Positions 23,193 through 36,100 are shown, numbered from the stretch's first letter. The stretch: 64,000 bases of DNA from Deroplatys truncata (GCA_030765065.1 CM060990.1:413425198-413489197); one strand, 5' to 3'. The notes: generated from the sequence alone by a model not told the origin. Program-made: numbers and translations.

Positions 23193-25370
23193 AGGATCGC
23201 CAACTCCTTCCAGCTACCGCCCTATATCCCTCACCAGTTGCATTTGCAAGGTGATGAGGCGCATGATCCACGGGCGGTTGACATGGTGGCTTGAGTCTCA
23301 GAAACTTCTAGCGAACGCTCAGTGCGGATTTCGTCGCCATCGCTCTACCGTCGACCCCATCTGGTGTCCCTATCGACGCATATTATGAATGGATTTCTGA
23401 GAAAGTGTCAAACAGTAGCTGTGTTTTTTGACCTGGAGAAAGCTTCACACTTGTTGGAGGGGCGGCATTTTACGTACATTGTACGCATGGAATATTCGCG
23501 GTCGTCTATCCATATTTCTTCGGGAGTTAATGACAGACTGCGCCTTTTGTGTACGTGTGGGCTCGGTTTTGTCTAGTCATTTTATTCAAAAGAACCGCAG
23601 GGCTCTGTACCTTAGTGTCACACATTTTGCAATAGCTATTAACCTCATTGTTGATTTTATTCCACCTGGTGTTTCATCGTATCTTTTTGTTGAAGATTTT
23701 GCCATTTATTGCAGTTCACGGCGGACCTGTCTACTCAAACGCCGTCTCCAGAGCTGTATCGAACGTCTCTACGCCTGGAGTAACGCCAACGGCTTTAATT
23801 TCTCCGCCGAAAAATCCATCTGTATCAATTTCTGGCGCCGAAAGGCTTTCCCTGCGCCTTCTCTCCATCTTGGGCAAGGGATACTTCCATTTGCAGACGA
23901 GGCGAAAAATTTTGGGGTTGATCTTTGATAGGAAGCTGAGCTGGATTTCGCACATTTCCTTTTTAAAAGCAAAGTGTGACCGTTCTCTTAATCTTTTACG
24001 TGTTTTAAGTGGCACATCCTGGGGAGGTGAGCGGACCGTCCTTCTACATCTTTATCGCGCTTTGGTCCGATCCAATCTTGATTACGGGAGGATTGTCTAT
24101 TCGTCGGCGCGTCCATCTGTATTACGTCGATTGAATGCCATTCATCGTCGTGGCATAAGTGCCGCTACGGGGGCCTTTCCAACCAGCCCTGTACCCTGTC
24201 TGTATGCTGAAGCTGCAGAGCCTCCGCTGTCCTTCCGGCGTGAGATGCTTTTGTGCAGCTATGCCTGTCGACTCTCAAGCTTGCCTGACCAACCGTCCTT
24301 CGAGGTATTTTACGAAGATTCGCTTGATCGGCAACATTTCGTTAGCTCCTCTGCCTTGCTCCCTCCAGGGTTTCGATTTCGAAATCTTCTTCGGCATTTG
24401 GACTTTACGCCAGCGCCGGCCCTTCCCGGGAGGAAACGTGCTTTCCTTTCCTCCATGGTTGCGCGCTGAGACCCACTATCACCTTGGGCTGACGTCAACG
24501 TCGAAAAATGAGACCCCTTCTTCGGTTCTTAGATCGGCTTTTTTTAGAACTTCAGGCGCAGTTCGGAGACTTTCATTTTATATATACTGATGGTTCTAAG
24601 ACTGATGTTGGAGTAGGGTGTGCCTTTATTTATGGTCATCGTAGTTTTACATTTGTTGTACCCGGGCAACGTTCGATTTTTACCGCCGAACTTTTTAGTA
24701 CTTATCAGTCACTTTTATACGTCCATCAGTACGACTTACGGCACTGTTTTATTTGTTCAGACTCCCTGAGTACTCTTCAAAATATTCGCGCGCTGTACAA
24801 TTACCACCCCCTCGTACAGCGCATACATGACCTGGTCCACTCGCTTGGTGCCTCTGGCATCCGCGTCTCCTTCATGTGGATTCCAGGTCATGTTGGCATC
24901 TCAGGGAACGAGTCTGCCGTCGCCGCTGCCAAATCGGCGATTTTATTACCCAGATTTTTTACCTCTGTTGTTCCCTCGTCAGATTCGTGTGTTATTTTAC
25001 GTCGCCGCATCCTCTCGCTTTGGCGCGATGAGTGGACGCCCTCCGAGGGAACAAATTGCGGGAGGTTAAACCTCTCCCGATGGTCTGGGGTACGTCTTCT
25101 CGCTCTTCCCGTCGGGAAGAGGTAATTTTAGCTCGTTTACGAATTGGATATTGCCTTTTTAGTCATAGATACCTTCTCCGTGGTGACCCCGCACCACTTT
25201 GTGAGCGGTGTGATGCACCCTTAACGGTGCGTCACATTTTAACAGAGTATAAGGTTTTAGCACAATTGCGCGTTCGTGTTGGTATAGCCAACGTTTTGGC
25301 AGACGACGCGCATACTGTAGAATGTGTTTTACGTTTTGTCACTGAAATTGGTTTTAGCCGACGCAGTTGA
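23193..25370 (+). pseudogene. Copy E ORF2 remnant: RT and RNase H, frameshifted
   Basis: RT motifs SYRPISLTSCICKVM at 23205-23260, then a lost catalytic D box (FFDLEKAS rather than FFDLEKAYD). The active-site box reads FVEDF instead of FVDDF near 23690. RNase H at 24508-25125 retains IYTDGSKTDVGVGCAF and SDSLS. The zinc motif CERCDAPLTVRHILTEY has lost its last Cys. Several frameshifts separate the segments, so no enzyme can be made. Confidence 0.85.
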
Positions 25371-25678
25371 TGCGATGAGCGTGTTTTACTTTTTGACTTT
25401 ATACTGTGTTTTTTAATGGGGACCCTTCTCCCCGGCTGAGATATGGCGCTCTGGTCCCTTGCGTTCTACAGTTCCTGACACATCGTTTTACTCTTGTGTT
25501 GTTTTATTTACCATGTTTTTTTTGGTGGTTTTCACATTTGCTGGCTTGTTTTATATTGTTTTTACTATGCGGTTTTTTACTAATATTTTATCTTTGGATT
25601 TTCAATTTTTTACTTTGTAAGGGCGCTGATGACCTTAGCTGTTTAGCGCCCTTAAACCGTATCTCATCATCATCATCA
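23193..25678 (+). mobile_element. LINE copy E, 5'-truncated, plus strand
   Basis: Starts inside RT at aggatcgccaactcc and runs through RT, RNase H, the C-terminal zinc region and the 3' UTR to a perfect hairpin (25619-25653, arms aagggcgct and agcgccctt) and an ATC tail (25663-25680). 5' truncation with a target-site duplication is the classic result of incomplete target-primed reverse transcription. Confidence 0.92.
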
Positions 25679-25690
25679 TCCAAAGCATCT
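25679..25690. repeat. Target-site duplication of copy E, right side
   Basis: tccaaagcatct, identical to 23181-23192. Confidence 0.88.
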
Positions 25691-26535
25691 GGGTTTTGGA
25701 TCAGGAAAAATAAATATGAGGAATCTAACAAAGAATGGAAACTGCTGATAGTGCATGAAATAAAAAAGTGTCTGCACGTATGCTGTGTGGATCCATTACT
25801 GGACGCAGCAATTGATCTGCCACTACTAAAGAATATAGCTCCTACACTTCGACCTCCATTAAGGAGATACTGTGATTGAAGCACTTCTCACATTTTCATG
25901 GCTTAAAACATAACAAATTATTTTGCCATATCACAAAGTTTAATACATGATACAAATGCTGTTCATCTGTTCCAACACCAGTTTACAAATATCCTAAAAA
26001 AGGAAATAGGAGATATGGAAAAAGTAATTCACTCTTCCTATGATCCTAGGGCTCAGTACAAGAACAGAAACAACTTGTAAACACATGTTTTCATTAGGAA
26101 GATTTTGGAGTTAGCAACTTAAATTTATTGAACAAAAAAAATCAATGTTAATTAAATGTATAAATGATATAAAAAATAAAAAATTCTAAATCAATAATCA
26201 ACTTTTATTTACAAAACATAATGGAATTAAAAACAATAAACATATAATATATCTTAACATTTTTAGCATTTCTTTGTGGGTTCAAATGGCAAGGGGTCTT
26301 ATGATGTAATTGGGGCACTATTAAGCTTCCCACAGCAAAAGCCAGTCTCCAGCTGGGACAAGATCCCATCGCAAACCTCGTAAATTATTTACTTGAGGGC
26401 AGAATCATATTACAAACATCACATTTAATTTTTTACGGTTAACCAGCACAAATAAGAGAGTGATATTTGGAGGCAAAGTATGCAAACCAAAAACCAATAA
26501 CAGGCATGTTACAGCTACATTTTTTCATACCATTA
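25691..26535 (+). pseudogene. Decayed copy of the same DDE-like family, 3' part
   Basis: Continues the pseudogene beyond copy E. From 25940 an open stretch reads LIHDTNAVHLFQ and, in the same frame at 26054, QYKNRNN before a stop. Further on, AKASLQ is at 26335-26352. From 26470 the frame reads EAKYANQKPITGMLQLHFFIP. In the family I recall, the order is SDxLxHDTNAVHLFQ, FSDGSAAQYKNRKNF, CDGVGGTVKR, AKASLQ, YANAKTIPGTRxLHxFIP, so the order is preserved. The expected second D motif is altered (SSYDPRAQYKN). The first 250 nt after the duplication do not align with what I remember. Confidence 0.58.
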
Positions 26536-29192
26536 TGAATATCTGAAGCTGTAGTGAAACTGTATTCTTTTCAAAGAAAGAAATAAAGGTTTCCATTTAA
26601 ACAAACTGTGCTAGGTGTGATTTAGGCCTATATGTAATATATATTTATGTCACTATGCCTTGAAACGAACTTGAATGCTTTGTGTATGATTCCTCCCATT
26701 GATAGATCCCAGCTCGACTTGACAGCATTGCACTCTGAATGTCTACTTGCCCCAGATCAGGTTTACTCGACCACATAACTAGGTCAATAATTCAATTTCA
26801 AATGAACCAGAAGTAACAGTCTTATGATATTTGGCATGCTGTTATAAAAAAGAATGGAGCAAGTAGAGTGACTTTATCAGTTTTTTTTAATGGTCAATAT
26901 GATACTGAAATTTAAATTCCAAGATTAAAAGCCATTTTTAAAACTAGCTGTGTTTCATTATATAATATAGGAAGAAAGTACATTCTCTGAGGCTTTCAAA
27001 TGAGATACTTACAAAGTCTCTAACAGAAAAAGGACCAGAACTATCCATATTTAAACATGTCGAGGAGGGTGCTATTTCTGAAAATTTGTTGCTTAGTAAC
27101 AGGTATAATACTACTGTTGAAGAGTATTAAAAGAAATGGAACAATAAGATTGTATAAATTCTATTGTTATATTATTAACTGTATTGTATATAATACTATC
27201 ATTTAAACTACTATAATAAGATAAACTAGAATGAGTATTGTTACAATAATTAATCATGTAGTATTACTTTACTGTAATGGAGCACCACGTTAATAAAGGT
27301 AACCAAAAAAAAAAGAACCCATACACACAGTTTAGCCATAAGAAAGGCTATAGAGAAGTTTAAAGAATAAATCAAATGCATGAGTCTTTTTTTTAAAATC
27401 CTTTGATTTGACATGGAATGATGCATATTCAACTATTCTCATGATAAACGCTACTCAAATATTACAAAAATAGATTGCTAGAAAAAGTGTGTATAATAAG
27501 ATTCATAGTTGCTTATTTCTTGTTAGGTACTGTTAATAGTAAACATCTTTTACTTTAAACAAATTTCTTCTACAGTGATTTCCACATAACTCTGCACTTC
27601 CGAATCTGTTTTTGAACCTGAATTCATAAACAAGAAAGTTTGTAGATATTTAAGTTTCTTTTTCAAAATTACACCTTTTTTTGTTATACTCCCTTAATTC
27701 ACTCCTCAGTTATTGGTGTAGTGATTAACTGCTTTTTCTACCAATTTTGAATCGTAATAGTGAAGGGTGAGTTATGAATATCCTGTATTCATATTTCCCA
27801 TTTTAAATTTTTGTTATTTAGCTGCTGCCTCTGAAAACAGTATATCGAGTGTGTAAAATTGTATGAAATTCTTCCTTGAAGCAAAATATTTAAAGTTTGG
27901 AAAACAGTAATAAACTGACATGAAGTTAGTCATGCAAGGTGTGTCTTGAGCTTGGATACCAAGCAAAATAATTATACAATATTTTGCCTTCTAGTAGAGA
28001 GTAGAAGTGTATCTAATTTATTCTACATAGATGCTAAGTGGAGATAATGAAAGGGAAAAATCAAGGGCATATAATTTCACTTTTGAACTATATCTTAGTA
28101 CCTCCCAGTGGAGAAAATTTCTTGTTCCTATTCATGGAATTGTGCATGTGCATTGATGTTTTGATACTCAATTTTGTAAAATACATATACATATAGGCTG
28201 TATAATTACATAAAATGTGCTGTATGCTTAAAACATCTGTGAGGTTTCCTGTAATATTTTTAAACTTTGTTCAGAATAACATAACATATTCCTTGTAATT
28301 TTAAACTGCTATCAATTATCAAGTCCATACTTGTGATCTAAAGGGCTGTTATGATTACTAAACATTAAGTCTGGCCATATAGAAGAGCAGAGGAAATTCA
28401 TCTCTAGCCCAGCTCATATATGGTTAGTTTTTAAAGGGGAACGAAACACAAAAATGAATATTTCATTTGCCACATTAGTTTGTCATCAGGAATAAATAAT
28501 AATACATGCAGTTTCACCATCCCAAGGTGAATGGTTATCAGGTTATGACCTATTCTTGAGGTGACACATGGCATCATAACAGTCACACTGCACCCAGACA
28601 AGACGTATGCAGAATAGGTGTTTTAAATGACTAACAAGTTTACGTGTTAATTTCACTAGGAGTTCATAACTTCTCTGAATAACAAAGAGTAGAGCTAAAG
28701 CTAACCAATCACTTTTCATAATCCATTTAATACTTACTAGGTGAGAAGCAGTAGTCAAACGTCTGCTTCAAAAATGAGTGAACGTAGTATCCAACCTTAA
28801 CAGTTGAACCAAAAAAGAGCAATTTTGAAGATTTACACCATTTTGAACTGATTCTAAGACAGTTAGTGTGAACACCAAAAGCTGTGCTGGCTCCATCCAT
28901 TTGTGTAAGAGTAAGGAATGTATACCAATGGATAATGACGAGGCAAGTGTGTGTTGCTCTGACTATGAAAACACAATTGGTGAAGGGTGATTTTGTCTGT
29001 AACATAAAGCATCCTAATATTCACAAATTAGATAAAGATCGTGATGCTTTGAATACTGTAAGGCATAATATGGCATTAAGAACAAAAAGTTGAGCTAAAA
29101 AGAAATAACTCACTGCCAACAATCCTAATAGTTTAGTTTAGTTTATTATTAACCCAGTTAATTGTGCAAATTTACAACAACAATTTTACACT
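26536..29192. other. AT-rich intergenic DNA, nothing recognised
   Basis: About 2.6 kb of AT-rich sequence. Small ORFs such as 27250-27432, 28543-28758 and 28727-29005 on the minus strand show no recognisable motif or composition change. No tRNA-like cloverleaf was noticed by eye. Confidence 0.5.
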
Positions 29193-29220
29193 CAAGGTAG
29201 GTCGGCGAAGAAGGGAAAGA

Positions 29221-29221
<1 letters not shown>
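29193..29221 (-). repeat. Scrap of LINE 5' UTR
   Basis: caaggtaggtcggcgaagaa and the bases after it match the leader of the other copies (compare 56573-56600 and 54030-54055) over about 28 nt. It abuts the ATG tract of remnant M directly. Confidence 0.65.
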
Positions 29222-29256
<35 letters not shown>

Positions 29257-29437
29257 ATCGGGTTAAGGGCGCTAAACATCAAAGGTCATCAGCGCCCTTA
29301 CAAGGTGTAAAATATAAAATTCAAGAACTAAAATACGGAAAATCCGATAAGTCAAAAACACTAAAAAATACGCACACAAAAGCTAAAACCACCACAATAA
29401 AACATGTGAGACAAAACAATAAAAGAGTAAAACCACG
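29222..29437 (-). mobile_element. LINE remnant M: solo 3' UTR with tail and hairpin
   Basis: ATG tract to 29258, hairpin arms aagggcgct (29265-29273) and agcgccctt (29290-29298), then about 140 nt of 3' UTR of a divergent subfamily. It is cut off where the tail of copy F begins. No coding part remains. Confidence 0.8.
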
Positions 29438-29486
<49 letters not shown>

Positions 29487-29786
29487 AAAATGGTGCTTAA
29501 CGGCGCTCAACTGCTATGGTTATTAGCGCCCTTACAATGTATAAAATATAAAATTGAAAAGTCGAAAAACTAAAAAACCACACACAAACCTGCTTGGTCA
29601 AAAGCACTAAAAAACACAACAGACCAAACACTAAACTCTACACACTAAAATTATGGTCAGTAAAGGAATAAAACATGTGTCAAGAACTGCAGAATGCAAG
29701 GGACATGAAGCCTTATGTCGGTCGGGGAGAAGAGCCCCATTAAAACTGACAATATAAAATCTCAAAGCTAAAAGACGCTCAGCGCA

Positions 29787-32753
29787 TCAAATGCGCCGTT
29801 TAAAACCAATGTCACTTATAAAACGTAAAAGACATTCTACAGCATGCGCGTCGTCTGCCAAAACGTTAGCTATGCCAACAGGCAGCCCCACGCGAACGCG
29901 CAGTGGAGCTAAAACTTGACACTTACTTAAAATGTGACGCACCGTTAAGGGCGCATCACACTGCTGACACAGTGGAGCGGGGTCACCACTGAGCAAGTAT
30001 CTATGACTAAAAAGGCAATGTCCAATTCGTAAACGGGCTAAAAGTACCTCTTCACGGCGTGTAGAACGAGAAGAGGTACCCCAGACTAACGGGAGAGGTT
30101 TAACCTCCCGCAATTTGTTCCCCCGCAGGGCCGTCCACTCATTGCGCCAAAGCGAGAGGATGCGGCAACGTAAAATAACACACGAATCTGACGAGGGAAC
30201 AACAGAGGTAAAAAATCAGGGTAATAAAATCGCCGAATTGGCAGCGGCGTCGGCAGACTCGTTCCCTGAGATGCCCACATGACCTGGAATCCACCTGAAG
30301 GAGACGCGGATGCCAGAGGCACAAAGCGATTGGACCAGGTCATGTATGCGCTGTACGAGGGGGTGGTAATTGTACAGTGCGCGAATACTTTGAAGAGCAC
30401 TCAGGGAGTCTGAACAAATAAAACAGTGCCGTAAGTCGTACCTCTGGACGTATAAAAGTGACTGATAAATACTAAAAAGTTCGGCGGTAACAATCGAAGG
30501 TTGCTCGGGTAAACGAAATGTAAAACTACGATTACCATAAATAAAGGCACACCCTACTCCAACATCAGTCTTAGACCAATCAGTATATATAAAACTAATG
30601 TCTCCGAACTTCGCCTGAAGTTCTAAAAAGGCCGATCTAAGAACTGAAGAAGGGGTCTCAGTTTTCGACATTGACGTCAACCCAAGGTGACACTGGGCCT
30701 CAGTGCGCAACCATGGAGGAAAGCGCGTTTCCCCCTGGGAAGGGCCGGCGCTGGCGTAAAGTCCAAATGCCGAAGAAGGTTTCGAAATCGAACCCCTGGA
30801 AGTAGCAATGCAGAGGAGCTAATTAAATAGTGGCGATCAAGCGAATCCTCAAAAAATACCTCGAAGGACGGGTGGTCAGGCAAGCTTGAGAGTCCACAGG
30901 TATAGCTGCACAAAAGCATCCCACGCCGAATGGACAGCGGAGGCTCTGCAGCTTCAGCATACAGACTGGGAAAAGGGCTGGATGGAAAAGCCCCCGTAAC
31001 GACTCTTATGCCACGATGGTGATTGGCATTCAATCGACGTAACACAGATGGACGTGCCGACGGATAGACAATGCACCCGTAATCAAGCTTGGATCGGACC
31101 AAAGAGCGATAAAGACGCAGAAGGTTGGTCCGAACAGCTGCCTAGGATGTTTCACTTAAAAACGTAAAAGATTAAGAGAACGGTCACACTTTGCTTTTAA
31201 AAAGGAAATGTGCGAATTGCAGCTCAACCTTCTATCAAAGATCAACCCCCAAAATTTCGCCTCGTCTGCAAACGGAAGTAGCTCCGGCCCAAGATGGAGA
31301 GTGTGCGTAGGAAAAGCCTTCCTGCGCCAGAAATTAATACAGACGGATTTCTCGGCGGAGAATTAAAGCCGTTGACGTTACTCCAGGCGTAGAGATGATC
31401 GATACAGCTCTGTAGACGGCTTTCGAGCAGACAGGTGCGCCGTGAACTACAATAAATGCAAAGTCTTCAACGAAAAGGGACGATGAAATCCCAGGTGGAA
31501 CACAATCAACAATGGAGTTGATAGCTATCGCAAAAAAGTGTGACACTGAGTACAGAGCCCTGCAGTACACCGTTCACTTGAATAAAACGACTAGATAAAA
31601 CCAAGCCCACAAGTACACGAAAGACGCGGTCCATCATAAACTCCCGGAGAAATATTTGAAGACGTCCGCGGAATTTCCATGCGTGAAGTGTACGTAAAAT
31701 GCCGCCCCTCCAACAAGTGTCATAAGCTCTCTCTAGGTCAAAAAACACAGCCGCTGTTTGACACTTTCTCAGAAGTCCATTCAAAATATGCGTCGACAGG
31801 AACACCAGGTGGTCGATGGTAGAGCGATATCGACGAAATCCGCACTGAGCGTTCGCTAGAAGTTTCTGAGACTCAAGCCAACATGTCAACCGCCCGTTGA
31901 TCATCCGCTCCATCACCTTGCAAATGCAACTAGTGAGAGAGATAGGGCGGTAGCTGGAAGGTAGTAGGCGATCCTTACCAGGCTTAAGTATACGGACAAT
32001 GGTGGCTTCGCGCCAAACGTAACGAAAATAGCCGTCTTGCCAAACTCGGTTATAGACCTGTAAGTGAAAAAGCTTAGTGTCGGCTGAAAGGTTCGGAATC
32101 CAGCCAGTCTTTGAGAGAGCGAAAGCCGGCGGGATAATGGACAGAACTGGAAACCGCCTCAAAGGCAACACCTAGAGTGTTAGCAATGGCAGCCGGATCA
32201 TCTATGGTGGCATTGGAATCCTGAAGGCCAGGCACAGTACAATGAGGTAAAAAACCTGGGTAATAAAATCGCCGATTTGGCAGCGGCGTCGGCAGTCTCG
32301 TTTCCTGAGATGCCCACATGACTTGGTATCCACACGAAGGAGACGCTGATGCTAGAAGCACCGAGCGAGTGGAGCAGTGTTATGAATGCGCTGTACGAGC
32401 GGGTGGAACTGTACAATGCGACTCTTTACCGGAGAAGCGATGAAGTTTGTCCCAAACAACAGAGGAAGGCGTGAAGCGATTAAAAGACTCGACAAAACGA
32501 GTCCAGGACGCCTTCTTGTTATCCTGAATAATGCGACGAGACCTGGCGCGCGATTGTTTAAAAGTAACCTCATTAGCAAGTGTAGGTTTTCGCCGAAACA
32601 CCCTAAGCGCTGTTCTACGAGCACGGACGGCGTCCCGAAAAGCCTCATTCCACCACGGAACAGGAGTACGCCGAGGATGAGACGATGAATGTGGGATCGT
32701 GCGTTCGGTGGCAGATAGAATCCTAAACGTAAGGTGCTGCACTATTTGGTTAA
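29787..32753 (-). pseudogene. Copy F ORF2 remnant
   Basis: The C-terminal zinc region (CQQCDAPLTVRHILSKC) and REEVLLARLRIGH are at 30113-29787. RNase H with SDSLSAL and IPGHVGISGNESADAAA is at 30710-30216; its first motif reads IYTDWSKT instead of IYTDGSKT. RT pieces are at 31102-30677 and 32171-31506 (SYRPISLTSCICKVM, FFDLERAYD), and the active-site box reads FVEDF. Beyond 32094 the linker follows after a deletion that removes the start of RT. Dead. Confidence 0.83.
32246..32408 (-). repeat. Misplaced RNase H segment inside copy F
   Basis: About 160 nt matching the RNase H region (SAILLPRFFTS to WIPSHVGISGNETADAA in element translation) sits within the EN-RT linker, in the same orientation. 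The linker sequence gtacaatg appears on both sides (32238-32245 and about 32410-32417). This looks like template switching at a short match. Confidence 0.75.
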
Positions 32754-33109
32754 CACCAGAGAATGATGATGATGATGATGATGATGAGATGCGGTTTAAG
32801 GGCGCTAAACAGCTAAGGTCATCAGCGCCCTTACAAAGTATAAAAGTTACAGTCCAATAATAAAAGTCCGATAAAAACCGCATAATTAAAAAACGGGACA
32901 CAAACCCGCGATGTCCAAAAGGTAAAAAACAAGACAACAAATTCCAAAAACGAACACACTAAAACCATGGTCAATTAAAGTGTAATACAACGTGTCAAGA
33001 ACTGTAGAATGCCAGGGACACGAGCGCCAGATGTCCACTGGGGAGAAGATTCCCCATTAAAAAGACAATATGAAATCACACAGTCAAAGAACGCTCAGCG
33101 CATCAAATG

Positions 33110-36100
33110 CGACGGCTAAATCCAATGTCAGTGATAAAACGTAAAAGACACTCTACAGCATGCGCGTCGTCTCTCAAAACGTTGGCTAGGCCAACAGGAA
33201 CACCAACACGAACGCGCAACGGAGCTAAAACTTGACACTGTTAAAATGTGACGCACCGTTAAGGGCGCATCACACTGCTCACAAAGCGGTGCGGGGTCAC
33301 TACTGAGCAGGTAGCGATGGCTAAAAACACAATGTCCGATTCGTAAACGACCTAAAAGTACCTCTTCCCGACGAAAAGAACGAGAAGAGGTACCCCAGAT
33401 TAACGGAAGAGGTTTAACCTCCCGCAACTTGTTCCCCCTAAGAGCCGCCCACTGATCACGCCAGCGCGAGAGGATACGGTAACGTAAAATAAAATAAAAA
33501 TCTGAGGAAGGAACAACACAGGTAAAACATCTGGGTGATAAAATGGCCGATTTGGCAGCGGCATCGGCAGACTCGTTGCCTGAGATGCCCACATAACCTG
33601 GAATCCACACGAAGGAGACGCTGATGCCAGATGCACCAAGCGAGTGGCGCAGGTCATGAATGCACTGTACGAGCGGGTGGTAAATATACAGCGCCTGAAT
33701 ACTCTGAAGGGCACTCAGAGAGTCCGTACTAACAACACAGCGCGGTAAGAGCTGCCGCTGAATGTATAAAACACATTGATATATATAAAAATATTGGTCG
33801 GTATAAATCGAACATTGTCCAGGTAAACGAAAAGTAAAACTCTGTGCACCAAAAACAAAGGCACATCCTACTCCGTCATCATTCTTAGACCCATCGGTAT
33901 ATACAAAATGACAGTCCCCGAACTACGCCTGTAGTTCTAAAAAAGCGGATCTATGGACGGAAGCGGCGGTCTCATCTTTCGGCATCTACGTTAACCGAAG
34001 GTGACAGTGGATCTCAGCGCGCGACCATGGAGGAAAACGCGTTTCCCCCCGTGGAAGGGCCGTCGCTGGCGTAACGTCCAAATGCCCAAGTACCAGTCGA
34101 AATCGAACCCTTGGAGGGAGCAATGCAGAGGAGCTAGCTAAATATTGTTGGATCAAGCGAATCCTGGTAAAATATTGCGAAGGACCGGTGGTCACGCAAG
34201 CTGGAGAGTCGACAGGCATAGCTTCGTAAGAGCATCTCACGCCTGATGGACAGCGGAGGCTCTGCAGCCTCAGCATATAAGCTAGGTACAGGGCTGGTTG
34301 GAAAGGCCCCTGTAGCGACTCTTATGCCACGATGATGAATGGCATACAATCGACGTAATACAGATGGACGCGCCTACGAATAGACAATGCACCCGTAATC
34401 AAGCTTGGATCGGACCAAAGAGCGATAAAGAAGTAGAAGGACGATCCGATCAGCTCCCCAGGATGTGCCACTTAAAACACGTAAAAGATTAAGAGAACGG
34501 TCACACTTAGCTTTTAAAAAGGAAACGTGCCAAGTCCAACACATCTTCCTATCAAAAGAACACCCCAAAAATTTTGCCTCGTCTGCAAACGGAACTACCT
34601 CCGGCCCAAGATGGAGAGAGAGCGGCGGGAAATATTTCCGGCCCCAGAAGTTGATACAGACGGATTTTTTGGCGGAGAAATTAAAGCCGTTGGCGTTACT
34701 CCAGGCGTACAGACGGTCAATACAGCTCTGGAGACAGCGTTCAAGTAGACAGGTACGCCGTGAACTGCAATAAATGGCAAAATCGTCAACAAAAAGGGAC
34801 GACGAAATGCCAGGTGGAATACAATCAACAATAGGGTTGATAACTATTGCAAAAAGGTGACACTGAGTACAGGGCACTGCGGTACTCCGTTCTCTTGAAT
34901 AAAACGACTAGATAAAACCGAGCCCACACGTCCACGAAACACGCGGTCCGTCATAAACTCCCGAAGAAATATGGGAAGACGACCGCAGATATTCTATGCG
35001 TGAAGTGTGCGTAAAGTGCCGCCCCTCCAACAAGTGTCATAATCTTTCTCCAGGTCAAAAAACACAGCCACGGTTTGACACTTTCTCAGAAATCCATTCA
35101 TAATATGCGTCGACAGGGCACCAGATGATCGACGGTAGAGCGACAGCGACGAAATCCGCCCTGAGCGTTTGCTAGAAGTTTCTGAGACTCAAACCATCAT
35201 GTCAGTCGCCAGTTGATCATGCGCTCCATCACTTTGCAAATGCAACTGGTGAGGGAGATAGGGCGGTAGCTGGAAGGTAGTTGGCGATCCTTTCCAGGCT
35301 TAAGTATAGGGACAATGGTGGCTTCGCGCCAAACGGAAGGAAAAAGGCCGCCTTGCAAAATACGGTTATAGACCTGTAAGAGAAAGACTTTTCTGTTGGC
35401 TGAAAGGTTCTTTAACATCAGGACATGAATGCCTTCCGGCACAGGAGCGGTGTGCCTAGAGCAATGAAGAGCGTGCTCCAGCTCCCTCATTGTGAAAAGT
35501 TCATTATAAAACTCGGTATTAAAAGACCTAAAATTATATGTTGCGGAATCAAGCCGGTGCTTTATAGAGCGAAATCCGGCGGAATAATGGTCTGAACTGG
35601 AATCCGCCTCAAAGGCAGCACCCAGAGTGTTAGCGATGGCAGCCGGATCCACTATGTTGGCATTAGAAACTCGAAGGCCAAAAACAGTACAATGCGACTC
35701 TTTACCTGAGAAGCGAGGAAGTTTATCCCAAACAACGGATAAAGGCGTAAAACGATTAAAAGACTCGACAAAACGAGTCCACGATGCCTTCTTGCTATCC
35801 TGAATAATGCGAAGAGCCCTGGCGCGCGATTGTTTAAAAGTCACCAAATTATCAAGTGTAGGGTGACGCCCAAACACCCTAAATGCAGTTCTACGGGCAC
35901 GAACGGCGTCCCGACAATCCTCGTTCCACCACGGAACAGGTGGCCGCCGAGGTTGGGAGGATGAACGGGGTATTGCACGTTCGGCGGCTGAGAAAATAAT
36001 AGACGTAAGGCGCTGCACTAATTGATTAATGTCGGAGAAGGGCTGGTCGTCAAAATGCACGAGGCTGGAATACAAGCTCCAGTCGGCTTTTGCGAATATC

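Larger units (their letters stand above)
29438..32753 (-). mobile_element. LINE copy F, 5'-truncated and internally rearranged
   Basis: The tail is at 29438-29486 (about 16 ATG units). The hairpin at 29499-29533 has one mismatch (aacggcgct). A type-2 3' UTR (cttggtcaaaa, no AAC tract) follows, then RNase H, RT and the EN-RT linker up to about 32753, where LINE similarity stops. Two rearrangements lie inside: a deletion of roughly 470 nt at about 32094, and an extra RNase H fragment at about 32246-32408. It is old; the frames are broken. Confidence 0.87.

Noticed and set aside
28543..29005. Possible host exons on the minus strand
   Set aside because: No recognisable motif, no convincing splice pattern, and composition like the surrounding intergenic DNA.
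29438..29486. Short-spaced repeat array resembling a CRISPR
   Set aside because: A pure trinucleotide tract without spacers. It is a LINE tail.
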